Origin: Trebonia sp.
GTDB taxonomy: Bacteria; Actinomycetota; Actinomycetes; Streptosporangiales; Streptosporangiaceae
DNA: 11,612 nt
Assembly (NCBI GenBank): GCA_030038035.1
Contig: JASHPP010000796.1
Location: 1 to 11,612, forward strand
Reading direction: 5' to 3'
Part shown: positions 1-7,450 of the stretch, in pieces
How positions within the stretch are numbered: position 1 is the first letter of the stretch
How the letters are laid out: each line of letters starts with the position of its first letter
The notes under the pieces: model-generated
What the model was told of the DNA's origin: nothing
What the model saw: only the letters and a program-made list of their open reading frames with translations
Database searches by the model: none
Translations under genes and position numbers: made by a program

Positions 1-680
1 GACGATCCCGCCTGGGCGAACGCGGGGCGGCCCTGCGGCGAGCGCGGCAGTGTCAGCGCACCGCTGACGTCGAAGAAGCGGCCGTGGAAATCGACCGGCC
101 TGATCAGGTCGGTGTTCGCCCAGACGCCGCTGTCCTGGTCGGCAAGGACCGCGCTCGCGTCCCAGCTCTCCCACAGCCGCGAGACCACCTCGACGAACTC
201 ATCGGCCCGGGCGTAACGGTCCTTGTGGGCGGGGTGCGCGGCGAGCCCGAAGTTTCCCGCCGCCCCCGCATAGCGGGTGGTCACGATGTTCCAGCCGGCC
301 CGGCCGCCGGACAGGTGATCGATGGTGGCGAACCTGCGGGCCAGGTCGTAGGGCGAGCTGTAGGTCGTGGACGCCGTCGCGACAAGTCCGACCCGCGTCG
401 TGGCGCGCGACAGCGCGGCGATGATCTCCAGCGGGTCGAAGCCGACCTGGGGGAAGTAGCGGGCGCGGAAGATCGCCAGGCCGGGCGAGTCGGCGAAGAA
501 CGCGGCGTCGAGCAGGCCGCGCTCGGCGCTGCGGGCCGCCCGCTCGAGCACGCCGAAGCGCGCGGGGCCCGTCAGGTCGGCGGGGTCCGCGAGCCGCCAC
601 GCGGACTCGTGGTAGCCGACACCGGACAGGAACGCGGTGAAGTGGGCGCGGGGCGCTCGGCTGCGGTATTCGGCGGTCAT
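1..680 (-). CDS. NtaA/SnaA/DszA-family FMN-dependent monooxygenase, partial (C-terminal half beyond window)
   Basis: The reading frame starts at ATG 680 and runs off the left edge without a stop, giving 226 residues; the family is usually about 430-450 residues, so roughly half is seen. Residues 129-135 read GWNIVTT, followed by GNFG (142-145), which is the signature of the nitrilotriacetate/pristinamycin IIA/dibenzothiophene-sulfone monooxygenase branch of LLM flavoenzymes. DHLSGGRAGW (121-130) and DRYARADEFVEVV (154-166) also match the family. Such enzymes use FMNH2 from a separate reductase and O2 to oxidise small N- or S-containing compounds in the cytoplasm. An AGGAAG ribosome site lies 9 bases before the ATG and adjoins the stop codon of the upstream gene (14-bp gap), so the gene is probably the last seen member of the operon. 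Family assignment is secure; the substrate cannot be told from the sequence. Confidence 0.9.
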   Translation of the reverse strand, partial: MTAEYRSRAPRAHFTAFLSGVGYHESAWRLADPADLTGPARFGVLERAARSAERGLLDAAFFADSPGLAIFRARYFPQVGFDPLEIIAALSRATTRVGLVATASTTYSSPYDLARRFATIDHLSGGRAGWNIVTTRYAGAAGNFGLAAHPAHKDRYARADEFVEVVSRLWESWDASAVLADQDSGVWANTDLIRPVDFHGRFFDVSGALTLPRSPQGRPAFAQAGS

Positions 681-694
681 GGTTCCCGGCTTCC

Positions 695-1813
695 TCACGC
701 GGCCCGGCCCGGGGCGGCGTCCCGCACCGTGACGGCCTGCCTGATGAGCCGCAGCGTCTGCCGGCGCAGGTCGGCGTCCCGCTCGCTGGTGACGTGGCTG
801 CCGAGCGTGACAACCCCGACCCCGAGCTCGTGGTAGGCAAGGACGGCGTCCGCGATCGTCGACGGCGACCCGACGAGCGCCGGGGTGGCGCGCGAGAGCG
901 CGGTGAGGCCCAGGTAGAGCACGTCATCCTCCCACTGCCCGTCGGCCGCGCCGAGGTCGGCGAACCGGTCCTCGCGAATCGAGCGGATCCCGCCGCGCTG
1001 TCCCGAGCGGTACTCCTGCAGCCGCCGGATCGCCTGCTCGAGGTCGCGCACGTGCTGGCGGGCCTGCTCGTCGGTCTCACCGGCGATCATGTTGAGGTTG
1101 ATCCAGAAACGCAGCTCCCGTCCGGGTGCGGCCTGCCGTGCCTGCGCGATCTTCGCGGCCACCTTGGCGCGGGAGGTGCCGTGGAAGGCGAGCACGTCGC
1201 CGTGGCGGGCCGCGAGCTCGACCGCCTGCTCCGACTCGGCCGGCAGGGAGATGACCGGGCGGGGCCGCTGGACGGGCTTGACGCCGGAGAAGGCGCCGCG
1301 CACCCGGTAGAACTCGCCGTCGAAGTCGAACGGCTCGTCCCTGGTGAGCACGCCGGTGAAGATCTCCAGGTACTCCGCCGCGCGCCGGTAGCGCTCCTCG
1401 CGGTCGGCGTGGTCCCCGTCGCGCGGCAGGTCCGAGCCGCCGGCGCTGCCGAGGATCAGGTGCACCCCGGTGCGTCCCTCCGACACCCGGTCCAGTGTCG
1501 CCACGGCGCGCGCGGCCGCCGTGGGCGCCTGCGTGCCGGGCCGGTGGGCCAGCACGATGCTGAGCCGCCGCGTGTGCGCGAGCGCCCACGCGGCCGTCAC
1601 GGTGACATCCGGCCAGGTCGCGCTCTGCGGGATGATGCTGGAGTCGTAGCCGGCCGCCTCGTACTCGCGGGCCTCTGAGCTGATGTACTCCGGGTCGGCC
1701 GTGACGGGCTCGGGCACCGGCGTGAAGTAAGCGGCCTCCCGCGCTATCCCCGCTGTCGAGTAGCTGTTGCTGTAGGACTGCGGGTTGATCCAGGAGCGCA
1801 GTTCGATCGGCAT
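695..1813 (-). CDS. LLM-class flavin-dependent monooxygenase, SsuD-like
   Basis: This 372-residue protein has the length and layout of the alkanesulfonate monooxygenase SsuD (about 380 residues). Shared landmarks are RRLSIVLAHRPG (82-93), ARAVATLDRVSEGR (101-114), the LGSAGGSDL loop (121-129), EERYRRAAEYLEI (139-151), VDF-like FDFDGEFYRVRGAF (162-175), ELAARHGDVLAF (199-210) and PALVGSPSTIADAV (311-324). It should be a cytoplasmic TIM-barrel enzyme that uses reduced FMN and O2. However, aligned by eye with E. coli SsuD as remembered, the catalytic positions are changed: Cys54 to Trp67, Arg226 to Asn239, His228 to Asn241, Arg297 to Leu306 and Tyr331 to Ser339. It is therefore more likely to act on another substrate than on alkanesulfonates. 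The ATG start lies 57 bases after the ABC ATPase stop, with only a weak GCAGGG ribosome site. The next monooxygenase gene starts 14 bases downstream. Confidence 0.88.
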   Translation of the reverse strand: MPIELRSWINPQSYSNSYSTAGIAREAAYFTPVPEPVTADPEYISSEAREYEAAGYDSSIIPQSATWPDVTVTAAWALAHTRRLSIVLAHRPGTQAPTAAARAVATLDRVSEGRTGVHLILGSAGGSDLPRDGDHADREERYRRAAEYLEIFTGVLTRDEPFDFDGEFYRVRGAFSGVKPVQRPRPVISLPAESEQAVELAARHGDVLAFHGTSRAKVAAKIAQARQAAPGRELRFWINLNMIAGETDEQARQHVRDLEQAIRRLQEYRSGQRGGIRSIREDRFADLGAADGQWEDDVLYLGLTALSRATPALVGSPSTIADAVLAYHELGVGVVTLGSHVTSERDADLRRQTLRLIRQAVTVRDAAPGRAA

Positions 1814-1834
1814 GGAACCCTGCTTTCTGCGTTG

Positions 1835-1870
1835 TGACTCGCCGCGTGACTCGCCGCGTGACTTGCCGCG
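1835..1870. repeat. three tandem copies of a 12-bp unit
   Basis: The unit TGACTCGCCGCG occurs three times head to tail (the third copy has one T for C) and fills most of the 57-bp gap between the ATPase stop and the SsuD-like start. It may affect mRNA folding or processing, or be a slippage product. No function is known. Confidence 0.85.
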
Positions 1871-3547
1871 TCATGCCGACAGCCGCCGCCGCAGCGAGAC
1901 CGCGGAGTCGACGAGCGATTGCGTGTACGGGTGCTCAGGTCTGTCGAAGATCTCGTCAGCGGCCTTGAGCTCCACCAGCTCCCCGTCGTACAGCACGCCG
2001 ATGCGATCGGAGACCTGGCGCACCACGGCCAGGTCATGGGAGATGAACAGGTACGACACCCCGGTGCGCTCTTGCAGCTCGCCGAGCAGGTCAAGCAGGC
2101 GCGCCTGGCTGGACACGTCGAGCGCGGAGGTCGGCTCATCGCAGATCACGAGCGGCACCTGCCCGGCGAAGGCGCGGGCGATGGCAACGCGCTGCTTCTG
2201 CCCGCCGGACAGCTGGTGCGGCAGCTTGCCGAGCAGGTCCGGTGACACCCCCGTGCTCGCGCCGAGTTCCTCGACGGTCTGGGTGCCGCCAAGCAGCTCG
2301 ATGGACCGCGTCAGCACCTGCCTGACCGTGCGGCGGGGGTTCAGCGAGGCGTCGGCGTTCTGGAAGACGACCTGCACCCGCGGCAGGGCCTTGCGGCTGC
2401 GCCGCCGGTCCTCGACGTCGAACCTGATGCTGCCCTCGTAGCCGGTCAGGCCCGCGACGCTGAGGCCGAGGGTGGTCTTGCCGCTGCCCGACTCGCCGAC
2501 CAGGCCGAGCACCTCGGCGCGGCCGATCGTGAACGACACGTCCCGCAGCGCGACCTTGCGATGGTAGCGCTTGGTCACGTGCTCCACGGTCACCAGCGGA
2601 CCTGACGGCCTGCCGGGACCGAACGTGGTCGCCTGGGTGGGCCCGGTCGCCTGAGCAGGCGCTGCCCCCGCCGGGGCTGGCGTTCCCTGGCCGTCGGCGG
2701 CGTCGACGGCCGCGGCGGCCGCGGCGGCGGAACGGCCTGGGCCGCGCGCCGCGGTTATGTCGGGCAGCGCGGCGATCAGCGACCGCGTGTAGGGGTGCTG
2801 CGGCGCGAGCAGCACGTCGGCGGCCGCCCCTTCCTCGACGAGCACGCCACGGCGCAGCACGCCGATGCGCTGGCAGTGCGCGGCCACCAGCGGCAGGTTG
2901 TGACTGATCAGGATGCTCGCGAACGCGAGGTCGGCCTGCAGGCTGTCGATCAGGGCCATGATCTCGGTCTCGACCCGGCTGTCCAGGCCGGTTGTCGGCT
3001 CGTCAAGGATCAGCAGCCGCGGCTCATTGGCCAGCGCCATCGCTATGACGATGCGCTGCTGCTGCCCCCCGGAAAGCTCGTGCGGGTACCGCTTGGCGAT
3101 CGTCCGCGGCGGCGACAGGCGCACCCGCTCGATCGCGGCGAGGGTGCTCATCCGGGCTCGCGGCCGGCTCGCGCCGTGCAGCCGGTAGACCTCCGCGATC
3201 TGCTCGCCGACGGGCATGGTCGGGTTCAGCGCCAGCCCGGGCTCCTGGTAGACGACCGCGAGCGTGCCCGAGCGGAAGCCGCGCAGCGCGTGGCCGTCCA
3301 GTCCGAGGACCGGGACCCCGGCGACGGCGAGCTCGTCGGCATGGATCTCCGTGTTCGCCGGCAGGTACCGGGTCAGCGCCATCGCGGCCGTGGTCTTGCC
3401 CGAGCCGGACTCGCCGACGAGCCCGTAGGACTCTCCTGCCTCGACCGCGAAGCTCAGGCCGCGGATCGCGGTCACGGTCTGCCGGCGGGCGCGGTAGGCG
3501 ACCGTGAGGTTGTCCACGGCCACGACCGGGGCGGACGACGCCCTCAC
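1871..3547 (-). CDS. fused peptide/nickel-type ABC transporter ATPase (OppD-OppF/DppD-DppF fusion)
   Basis: This 558-residue cytoplasmic protein carries two complete nucleotide-binding domains and would power the two permeases encoded just upstream. Domain 1 has Walker A GESGSGKT (45-52), Q-loop Gln101, signature LSGGQ (158-162), Walker B LLILDEP (178-184) and H-loop His216. Domain 2 has the same Walker A (351-358), Gln396, LSGGQ (446-450), LVICDEP (466-472) and His504. Each domain ends with the HPYT motif typical of oligopeptide ATPases (251-254, 539-542). An Ala/Pro/Gly-rich linker (about 265-315) joins them. The GTG start at 3547 was chosen because it overlaps the permease stop as GTGA and has a perfect AGGAGG 7 bases upstream; the open frame further upstream (to 4285) is only the shadow of the permease gene. 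After domain 1, the cysteine-rich tail found in many OppD/DppD proteins is absent. Substrate unknown. Confidence 0.95.
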   Translation of the reverse strand: MRASSAPVVAVDNLTVAYRARRQTVTAIRGLSFAVEAGESYGLVGESGSGKTTAAMALTRYLPANTEIHADELAVAGVPVLGLDGHALRGFRSGTLAVVYQEPGLALNPTMPVGEQIAEVYRLHGASRPRARMSTLAAIERVRLSPPRTIAKRYPHELSGGQQQRIVIAMALANEPRLLILDEPTTGLDSRVETEIMALIDSLQADLAFASILISHNLPLVAAHCQRIGVLRRGVLVEEGAAADVLLAPQHPYTRSLIAALPDITAARGPGRSAAAAAAAVDAADGQGTPAPAGAAPAQATGPTQATTFGPGRPSGPLVTVEHVTKRYHRKVALRDVSFTIGRAEVLGLVGESGSGKTTLGLSVAGLTGYEGSIRFDVEDRRRSRKALPRVQVVFQNADASLNPRRTVRQVLTRSIELLGGTQTVEELGASTGVSPDLLGKLPHQLSGGQKQRVAIARAFAGQVPLVICDEPTSALDVSSQARLLDLLGELQERTGVSYLFISHDLAVVRQVSDRIGVLYDGELVELKAADEIFDRPEHPYTQSLVDSAVSLRRRLSA

Positions 3548-4476
3548 GCCGACACCTCCTTGATGTTGTCGGCGATCAGCTGGGTCGCCACCACGAGGGA
3601 GGCGACCGCGAACGCCGGGGCAAGCACGGTCCACCAGGCGCTTTCCAGGTAGCCGAGGTTCTCGCCGATCGTCAGGCCCCAGTCCGGCGACGGCGGCTGC
3701 CAGCCGAGGCCGAGGAACGACAGCGTCGCCGTCATCAAGATGGCGGCGGACATGCTCAGGGTGACCTGGATGATCAGGGTGGGCAGGACGTTCGGCACGA
3801 GTTCGGTCATCATGATCCGCAGCCGCGACTCGCCCTGCACTTTGGCCGTGGTCACGTACTTCTTGCCCATTTCCGCGAGGACCGCGGCGCGGATGATGCG
3901 CGCGATGCCGGGGGCGAAGACGACGCCGATGATCACGATCAGGGCGGGCGTGCTGGCGCCGAAGGCGCCGACGACCACGATCAGGAAGATGAGCGGCGGC
4001 AACACGACGAGGACGTCGAAGAGCCGCATGAGCGCGGTGTCGACCCAGCCGCGGAAGTAGCCGGCGATGACGCCGAGCGCGCCGCCGATGAGGGTGGCCA
4101 GGACCGAGCCAAGCGGGCCGACGGCCAGCGCGGAATCCGCTCCGGCCAGGGTCCGGGCGAAGACGCTCCGGCCGAGGTAGTCGGTGCCGAACGGCTGCGC
4201 CCAGCTTGGCGGGGCGTTGTACACGCCGGTGCTGACGTAGGGGTTCAGGCCGAACAGGTGCCAGGTCAGCGCGGCCCCCACCCACCAGGCCACGATGAGC
4301 GCGCTGACGACGAACGTCGGGCGGCGCAGCAGGGCGCGCAGGCGCCGCCCCCGCCCGGCGGTCCCGGTGTCCTCGGTGTCCGCGGCGTCCAGGGTCACCG
4401 GCAGCGCCATCGCGGCGAAGTGCGGGGTGCCAGCTCCCGCGATCGTTTCCGGCACGCGCTGGGGCGGGGAGTCCAT
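3544..4476 (-). CDS. DppC/OppC-type ABC transporter permease
   Basis: This 310-residue inner-membrane protein is the second permease of a peptide/nickel-type importer. A polar N-terminal tail of about 50 residues is followed by a first membrane helix (about 55-71). The hallmark FGTDYLGRSVFARTL (96-110) comes next, then several helices (about 118-140, 153-172, 176-195). The cytoplasmic EAA loop is AEMGKKYVTTAKVQGES (201-217). The conserved LSFLGLGWQPPSPDWG (252-267) and a last helix (about 281-301) complete the pattern. The ATG at 4476 overlaps the stop of the upstream permease gene by one base (TGATG) and has GGAGAG just before it, which supports translational coupling. The gene ends in the 4-base overlap with the ATPase gene. 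The tail before helix 1 is somewhat long for the family. Confidence 0.95.
   Translation of the reverse strand: MDSPPQRVPETIAGAGTPHFAAMALPVTLDAADTEDTGTAGRGRRLRALLRRPTFVVSALIVAWWVGAALTWHLFGLNPYVSTGVYNAPPSWAQPFGTDYLGRSVFARTLAGADSALAVGPLGSVLATLIGGALGVIAGYFRGWVDTALMRLFDVLVVLPPLIFLIVVVGAFGASTPALIVIIGVVFAPGIARIIRAAVLAEMGKKYVTTAKVQGESRLRIMMTELVPNVLPTLIIQVTLSMSAAILMTATLSFLGLGWQPPSPDWGLTIGENLGYLESAWWTVLAPAFAVASLVVATQLIADNIKEVSA
3553..3561 (-). promoter_or_regulatory. strong ribosome binding site of the fused ATPase gene
   Basis: AAGGAGGTG on the minus strand, with AGGAGG 7 bases before GTG 3547. It lies inside the last codons of the permease gene and decides the start of the ATPase, whose frame is otherwise open for another 246 codons upstream. 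Confidence 0.85.
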
Positions 4477-5510
4477 CAGCTCTCCGTGTTTTCGAAGCGG
4501 ATGCGCGGGTCCATCAAGATCAGGCAGACGTCGGTCAGCAGGAGCGCCAGCAGCGAGACGACCCCGGTGACCATGACGGCGTCGGTGAGCAGCACGACGT
4601 CCTTGTGCTCGGCCGCGACCACGAGGAGGGCGCCGAGCCCTGGATAGTTGAACAGCGTCTCTACCACGGCGTTGCCGCCGAGCAGCGCGCCCAGGTACAG
4701 GCCGAGCAGCTGCATGGTGGGGATCAGCGCGTTGCGCGTGACATGGCGCCGCACGATCTGGGCTGGGGGCAGCCCCTTGAGCACGGCGGTGCGGTGGAAC
4801 TGCGCGGTGATCGCGCCGGCCGTGCCGGTGCGCACCATGCGGGTGAGCACCGCCAGGTAGGCGATCGCGAGCACCACCGCGGGCAGCGTCATCGCGTGCA
4901 GACGCTGCGGCAGGTCGCCGGTGGCGTCGGCGGACGACTGGACGGGAACCATCTTGAGCCAGGCGGCGAACACGACGAGCAGCAGCACGCCGACGACGAA
5001 CTCGGGCACCGACGACAGCGACATCAGCGAGATCGTGATCGCGCGGTCGGAGCGCCGCCCCTCCCGGTAAGCCTGCACCGAGCCGAGGGCGATCGACAGC
5101 GGCACCATGAGCACGAACCCGTACAGGCCGAGCAGCATGCTGTTCACCAGATGGCCGAGCACGAGCCCGCGGCAGGGCACGAGGTAGACGAAGCTCGTCC
5201 CCCAGTTGCCGGTGCAGAAGCCGCCCAGCCAGCGCAGGTAGCGCGCGACGACCGGTCCGGTGAGGCCGTTGCTCACATCCCACGCGTGCACCTGGGCCTG
5301 CGTGGCGTACGGGCCGAGCGCGTTGCGGCCCGGGTCGCCCGGTACGAGCTGGACCAGCCAGAAGGTCATGATCGAGACGACGAACAGGACCATAGGAATC
5401 TGGATCAGCCGCTTTCCGAGCAGCACGAGAATCCTGCTGTGCCGGTCGGAAAGCGCGCTGAACCCGCGCTCAGGCGTCGTTGTCGCCGTCCCCGGGCTCA
5501 GCGCGCTCAC
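4476..5510 (-). CDS. DppB/OppB-type ABC transporter permease
   Basis: This 344-residue integral membrane protein is the first permease of the importer. Residues 1-30 are a polar tail. Helix 1 (about 37-57) ends in the family motif VPGDP (56-60). Further helices lie about 118-144, 160-184, 208-225, 265-285 and 306-333. The EAA loop is around 237-264 (TAVLKGLPPAQIVRRHV), and the C terminus carries the typical VETLFNYPGLGALL (283-296) and DPRIRF (334-339). Translation starts at GTG 5510, 37 bases after the binding-protein stop; AAGGGG lies about 13 bases upstream, a rather long spacing. It should pair with the DppC-type subunit and the fused ATPase. Confidence 0.95.
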   Translation of the reverse strand: MSALSPGTATTTPERGFSALSDRHSRILVLLGKRLIQIPMVLFVVSIMTFWLVQLVPGDPGRNALGPYATQAQVHAWDVSNGLTGPVVARYLRWLGGFCTGNWGTSFVYLVPCRGLVLGHLVNSMLLGLYGFVLMVPLSIALGSVQAYREGRRSDRAITISLMSLSSVPEFVVGVLLLVVFAAWLKMVPVQSSADATGDLPQRLHAMTLPAVVLAIAYLAVLTRMVRTGTAGAITAQFHRTAVLKGLPPAQIVRRHVTRNALIPTMQLLGLYLGALLGGNAVVETLFNYPGLGALLVVAAEHKDVVLLTDAVMVTGVVSLLALLLTDVCLILMDPRIRFENTES

Positions 5511-5547
5511 GTGGGCGTACCACCCCTTCCCTGATCGTCGCGGGTGG

Positions 5548-7131
5548 TCAGCTCGCTACCGAGATGCCGCGGAAGTCGAATCCTCCTGAGAAGTCCTGCC
5601 CGTTGGGGAACGTCCCCTGGACCGCGTTGCTCAGGTAAACGTCGTTCTCCTCGAACGCCGCGATGATGACCGGCACGTCGGTCCACTCGATCTCGGCGAT
5701 CTGGTTGGCGAGCGACTGCCGCTGCGCCGCCGACGTGGCCGCCTCGAACTCCGTGTTAAGGGTCGCTAGCTGGGAGTTCGCGTAGTGCGACGCGTTCCAC
5801 GCGCTGCCCGCCGCGTACATCAGCGAGTACAGCTGCGCGGGCAGCCGGTCCGCCCAGTCGGTGATCGTCACGGGCGAGTCCAGCCACGGCGAGACCGTGG
5901 TCCCCGCGTAGTACTGCGCCTCGGTCATCACGTCCAGCTTGACGTTGAAGCTGCCGGTGGCCTCGAGCTCCTGCTGCACGAGTTCGGCCAGCGTCTGCTC
6001 ACCCTGGTAGGTGGTGATCGTGAAGCTGATCGTTTGGCCGCCAAGCAGCTGCTTGACCTTGGCGTCGTTCTGGTCGCGCACGGGCACGCCCTGAGGCTGC
6101 ACCCCGTAGTCGGGGAACGTGGCGTAGTCGTCGCCGACGGTCGCGTCACCGCTGTAGGCGACCTGGACGATCGCCTGGCGGTTCAGCGCCCAGGCGATCG
6201 CCTGGCGGACGTTCTGACTGTTGAACGGGGCCTTGGTGACGTTGAACACGATGCCGTCGAATTTCGCGTAGCCCTCGCGTTCCTGGCGGTAGCTGGTGCC
6301 CAGGGCGGCGACGATCGTCGGGTCCGACGTGATCTGGTCGATCTCGCCGCTCTGGAACGCGAGCAGCTCAGACTGGTCGTCTGAATAGAACTTCGCGTCG
6401 ATGCCCGACAGGTCGACCGCGGAAGCGTCCCAGTAGTAGGGGTTCTTCGTGTAGGTGACGCCCTGGCCCGGCGTGTACTTCTGCAGGATGAACTGGCCGG
6501 CGCCAACCGGGTCGTTGATCCAGTTATTGGCGTTGAAGCCGGCCGGCAGGATCCAGGTGTTCGCGCCGGTCAGCAGGTACGGGAAGTCCGAGTAGGGCTC
6601 GTCGAGCGTGAAGATCACCGACTGGCCGTTCGGCCCGGCCGCCACCGACTTGACGATCCCCGCGAAGCTGCTCTGCGCGGGCGACTGGCTCTTCGGGCTG
6701 ATGATGCTGTCGAAGGTGGCCACGACGTCGTTGGCGGTGAGGGGCTGACCGTTGCTGAATTTCAGGTTCGGGCGCAGCGCGATGGTCCAGGCGAGCTTGT
6801 TGGCCGACGGCGTCCACGAGCTCGCGAGCTGCGGCTCGAGCTTTCCGCTCGTGTTCTCGATGATCAGCTGGGCCGAGGCGAGCCCCACGATTTCCATCGT
6901 GTTGAAGTTGGCCGTGGTCAGCGGGTTGATGTTGCCCTCGGGAGTGATGAGCCCGAGGTTGTAGACGCCGCCGCTTCCGGCGGAGGCCGCGGCGGAAGGC
7001 GAAGTGCTCGGCGACGATGACGCCGTCGAGGAGGACGAGGATGACGATGACGCGCAGGCGGAGAGCGCCAGTGCGACGGCCACCGCGAAGGCAAGTCCGG
7101 TCGTCCTTCGGACTGTTGAGAGCTTGGTCAA
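5548..7131 (-). CDS. ABC transporter substrate-binding lipoprotein, family 5 (SBP_bac_5)
   Basis: The 527-residue product is the extracellular solute receptor of the importer. It has a charged N terminus, a hydrophobic segment (about 11-24) and the lipobox LSAC with lipidated Cys26, so it should be membrane-anchored after cleavage by signal peptidase II. A Ser/Ala-rich flexible linker follows (27-55, including eight serines at 28-35). Family 5 landmarks are LEPQLASSW (98-106), FSNGQPLTANDVVATFD (125-141), VGAGQFIL (209-216), TKNPYYWD (228-235) and VRQAIAWALNRQAI (308-321). The only sensible start is TTG 7131: an in-frame stop occurs at 7186-7188 with no ATG or GTG between, and GGAG stands 10 bases upstream. 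It is the first gene of the operon and a likely promoter lies about 44 bases upstream. Family 5 receptors bind di/oligopeptides, nickel chelates, opines and others; the ligand here is unknown. Confidence 0.95.
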   Translation of the reverse strand: MTKLSTVRRTTGLAFAVAVALALSACASSSSSSSSTASSSPSTSPSAAASAGSGGVYNLGLITPEGNINPLTTANFNTMEIVGLASAQLIIENTSGKLEPQLASSWTPSANKLAWTIALRPNLKFSNGQPLTANDVVATFDSIISPKSQSPAQSSFAGIVKSVAAGPNGQSVIFTLDEPYSDFPYLLTGANTWILPAGFNANNWINDPVGAGQFILQKYTPGQGVTYTKNPYYWDASAVDLSGIDAKFYSDDQSELLAFQSGEIDQITSDPTIVAALGTSYRQEREGYAKFDGIVFNVTKAPFNSQNVRQAIAWALNRQAIVQVAYSGDATVGDDYATFPDYGVQPQGVPVRDQNDAKVKQLLGGQTISFTITTYQGEQTLAELVQQELEATGSFNVKLDVMTEAQYYAGTTVSPWLDSPVTITDWADRLPAQLYSLMYAAGSAWNASHYANSQLATLNTEFEAATSAAQRQSLANQIAEIEWTDVPVIIAAFEENDVYLSNAVQGTFPNGQDFSGGFDFRGISVAS

Positions 7132-7174
7132 GGTCGGTGTGCTCCAGACATAGGCGCGGGTCTGACGAGCGTAA

Positions 7175-7204
7175 ATCCTACTATCTCAATCTGAATAGTT
7201 GCAA
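7175..7204 (-). promoter_or_regulatory. candidate promoter of the transporter-monooxygenase operon
   Basis: On the minus strand a TTGCAA box (7199-7204) and a TAGGAT box (7175-7180) are separated by 18 bases, close to the vegetative actinobacterial consensus. Transcription would start near 7168, leaving a leader of about 37 bases before TTG 7131. The patch 7171-7214 is markedly AT-rich against its surroundings. ACTAT (7180-7184) and ATAGT (7195-7199) form a dyad over the spacer and could be an operator. Not tested beyond reading. Confidence 0.55.
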
Positions 7205-7267
7205 AATTTTTCTTGCGCGCGGGCTGAAAACCAGCAACGGCAGCGGCTCCAGCCCCTGGCGCGGGCC

Positions 7268-7346
7268 TTCCGCGGTCCCGGGCGCGGGACGTTCCGCGGT
7301 CCCTGGCGCGTGACGTTCCGCGGTCCCGGGCGCGGGCCCTCCGCGG
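7268..7346. repeat. 24-bp tandem repeat, three copies plus partial flanking copies
   Basis: Units begin TTCCGCGGTCCC at 7268, 7292 and 7316, with a partial copy TCCGCGG at 7340-7346. A partial copy of the 3' half also precedes the array at about 7254-7267. Copies 1 and 3 differ in the last bases and copy 2 has scattered changes. Copy 1 contains the hairpin GTCCCG-GGCG-CGGGAC (7275-7290), and each unit contains the palindrome CCGCGG. The array is about 90 bp upstream of the candidate operon promoter (in the sense of transcription). There are no spacers, so it is not a CRISPR array. Confidence 0.85.
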
Positions 7347-7380
7347 CGGCACCGGCTGCCACAGGAAACACTTGCATGCT

Positions 7381-7450
7381 ACTTTGCACACTCTGTGACC
7401 ATTTCGGAGTCCGTTATGGGCGATTTGTCCATGCATGGAGTGTGCAAAGT
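7381..7450. repeat. 70-bp element with perfect 13-bp terminal inverted repeats
   Basis: ACTTTGCACACTC (7381-7393) is exactly repeated in inverted orientation as GAGTGTGCAAAGT (7438-7450), with 44 bases between. Both ends are flanked by the trinucleotide GCT (7378-7380 and 7451-7453). The segment is 49% G+C by count, much lower than its neighbourhood. Inside it, CCAT-TT-CGG-AGT-CCG-TT-ATGG forms a smaller imperfect dyad (7399-7419). This could be a very small non-autonomous insertion element, a regulator binding region, or the arms of a structured RNA. Confidence 0.75.

Noticed and set aside
794..1678. 294-codon open frame on the plus strand
   Set aside because: It mirrors the SsuD-like gene and shows no recognisable motif.
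695..1813. Calling the enzyme an alkanesulfonate monooxygenase (ssuD)
   Set aside because: The fold agrees, but the catalytic Cys, Arg, His and Tyr positions are all replaced and the linked transporter is not of the SsuABC type.
1077..1874. Minus-strand frame whose ATG overlaps the ATPase stop as ATGA
   Set aside because: The overlap looks attractive, but the frame is out of phase with the SsuD-like enzyme and its translation has no family features; the frame starting at 1813 matches LLM enzymes throughout.
3548..4285. N-terminal extension of the ATPase frame to 4285
   Set aside because: It would overlap nearly the whole DppC-type permease and reads as Arg/Pro-rich nonsense; GTG 3547 has a perfect ribosome site.
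7268..7346. CRISPR array
   Set aside because: The 24-bp units are directly adjacent with no spacers, and no cas genes are present.
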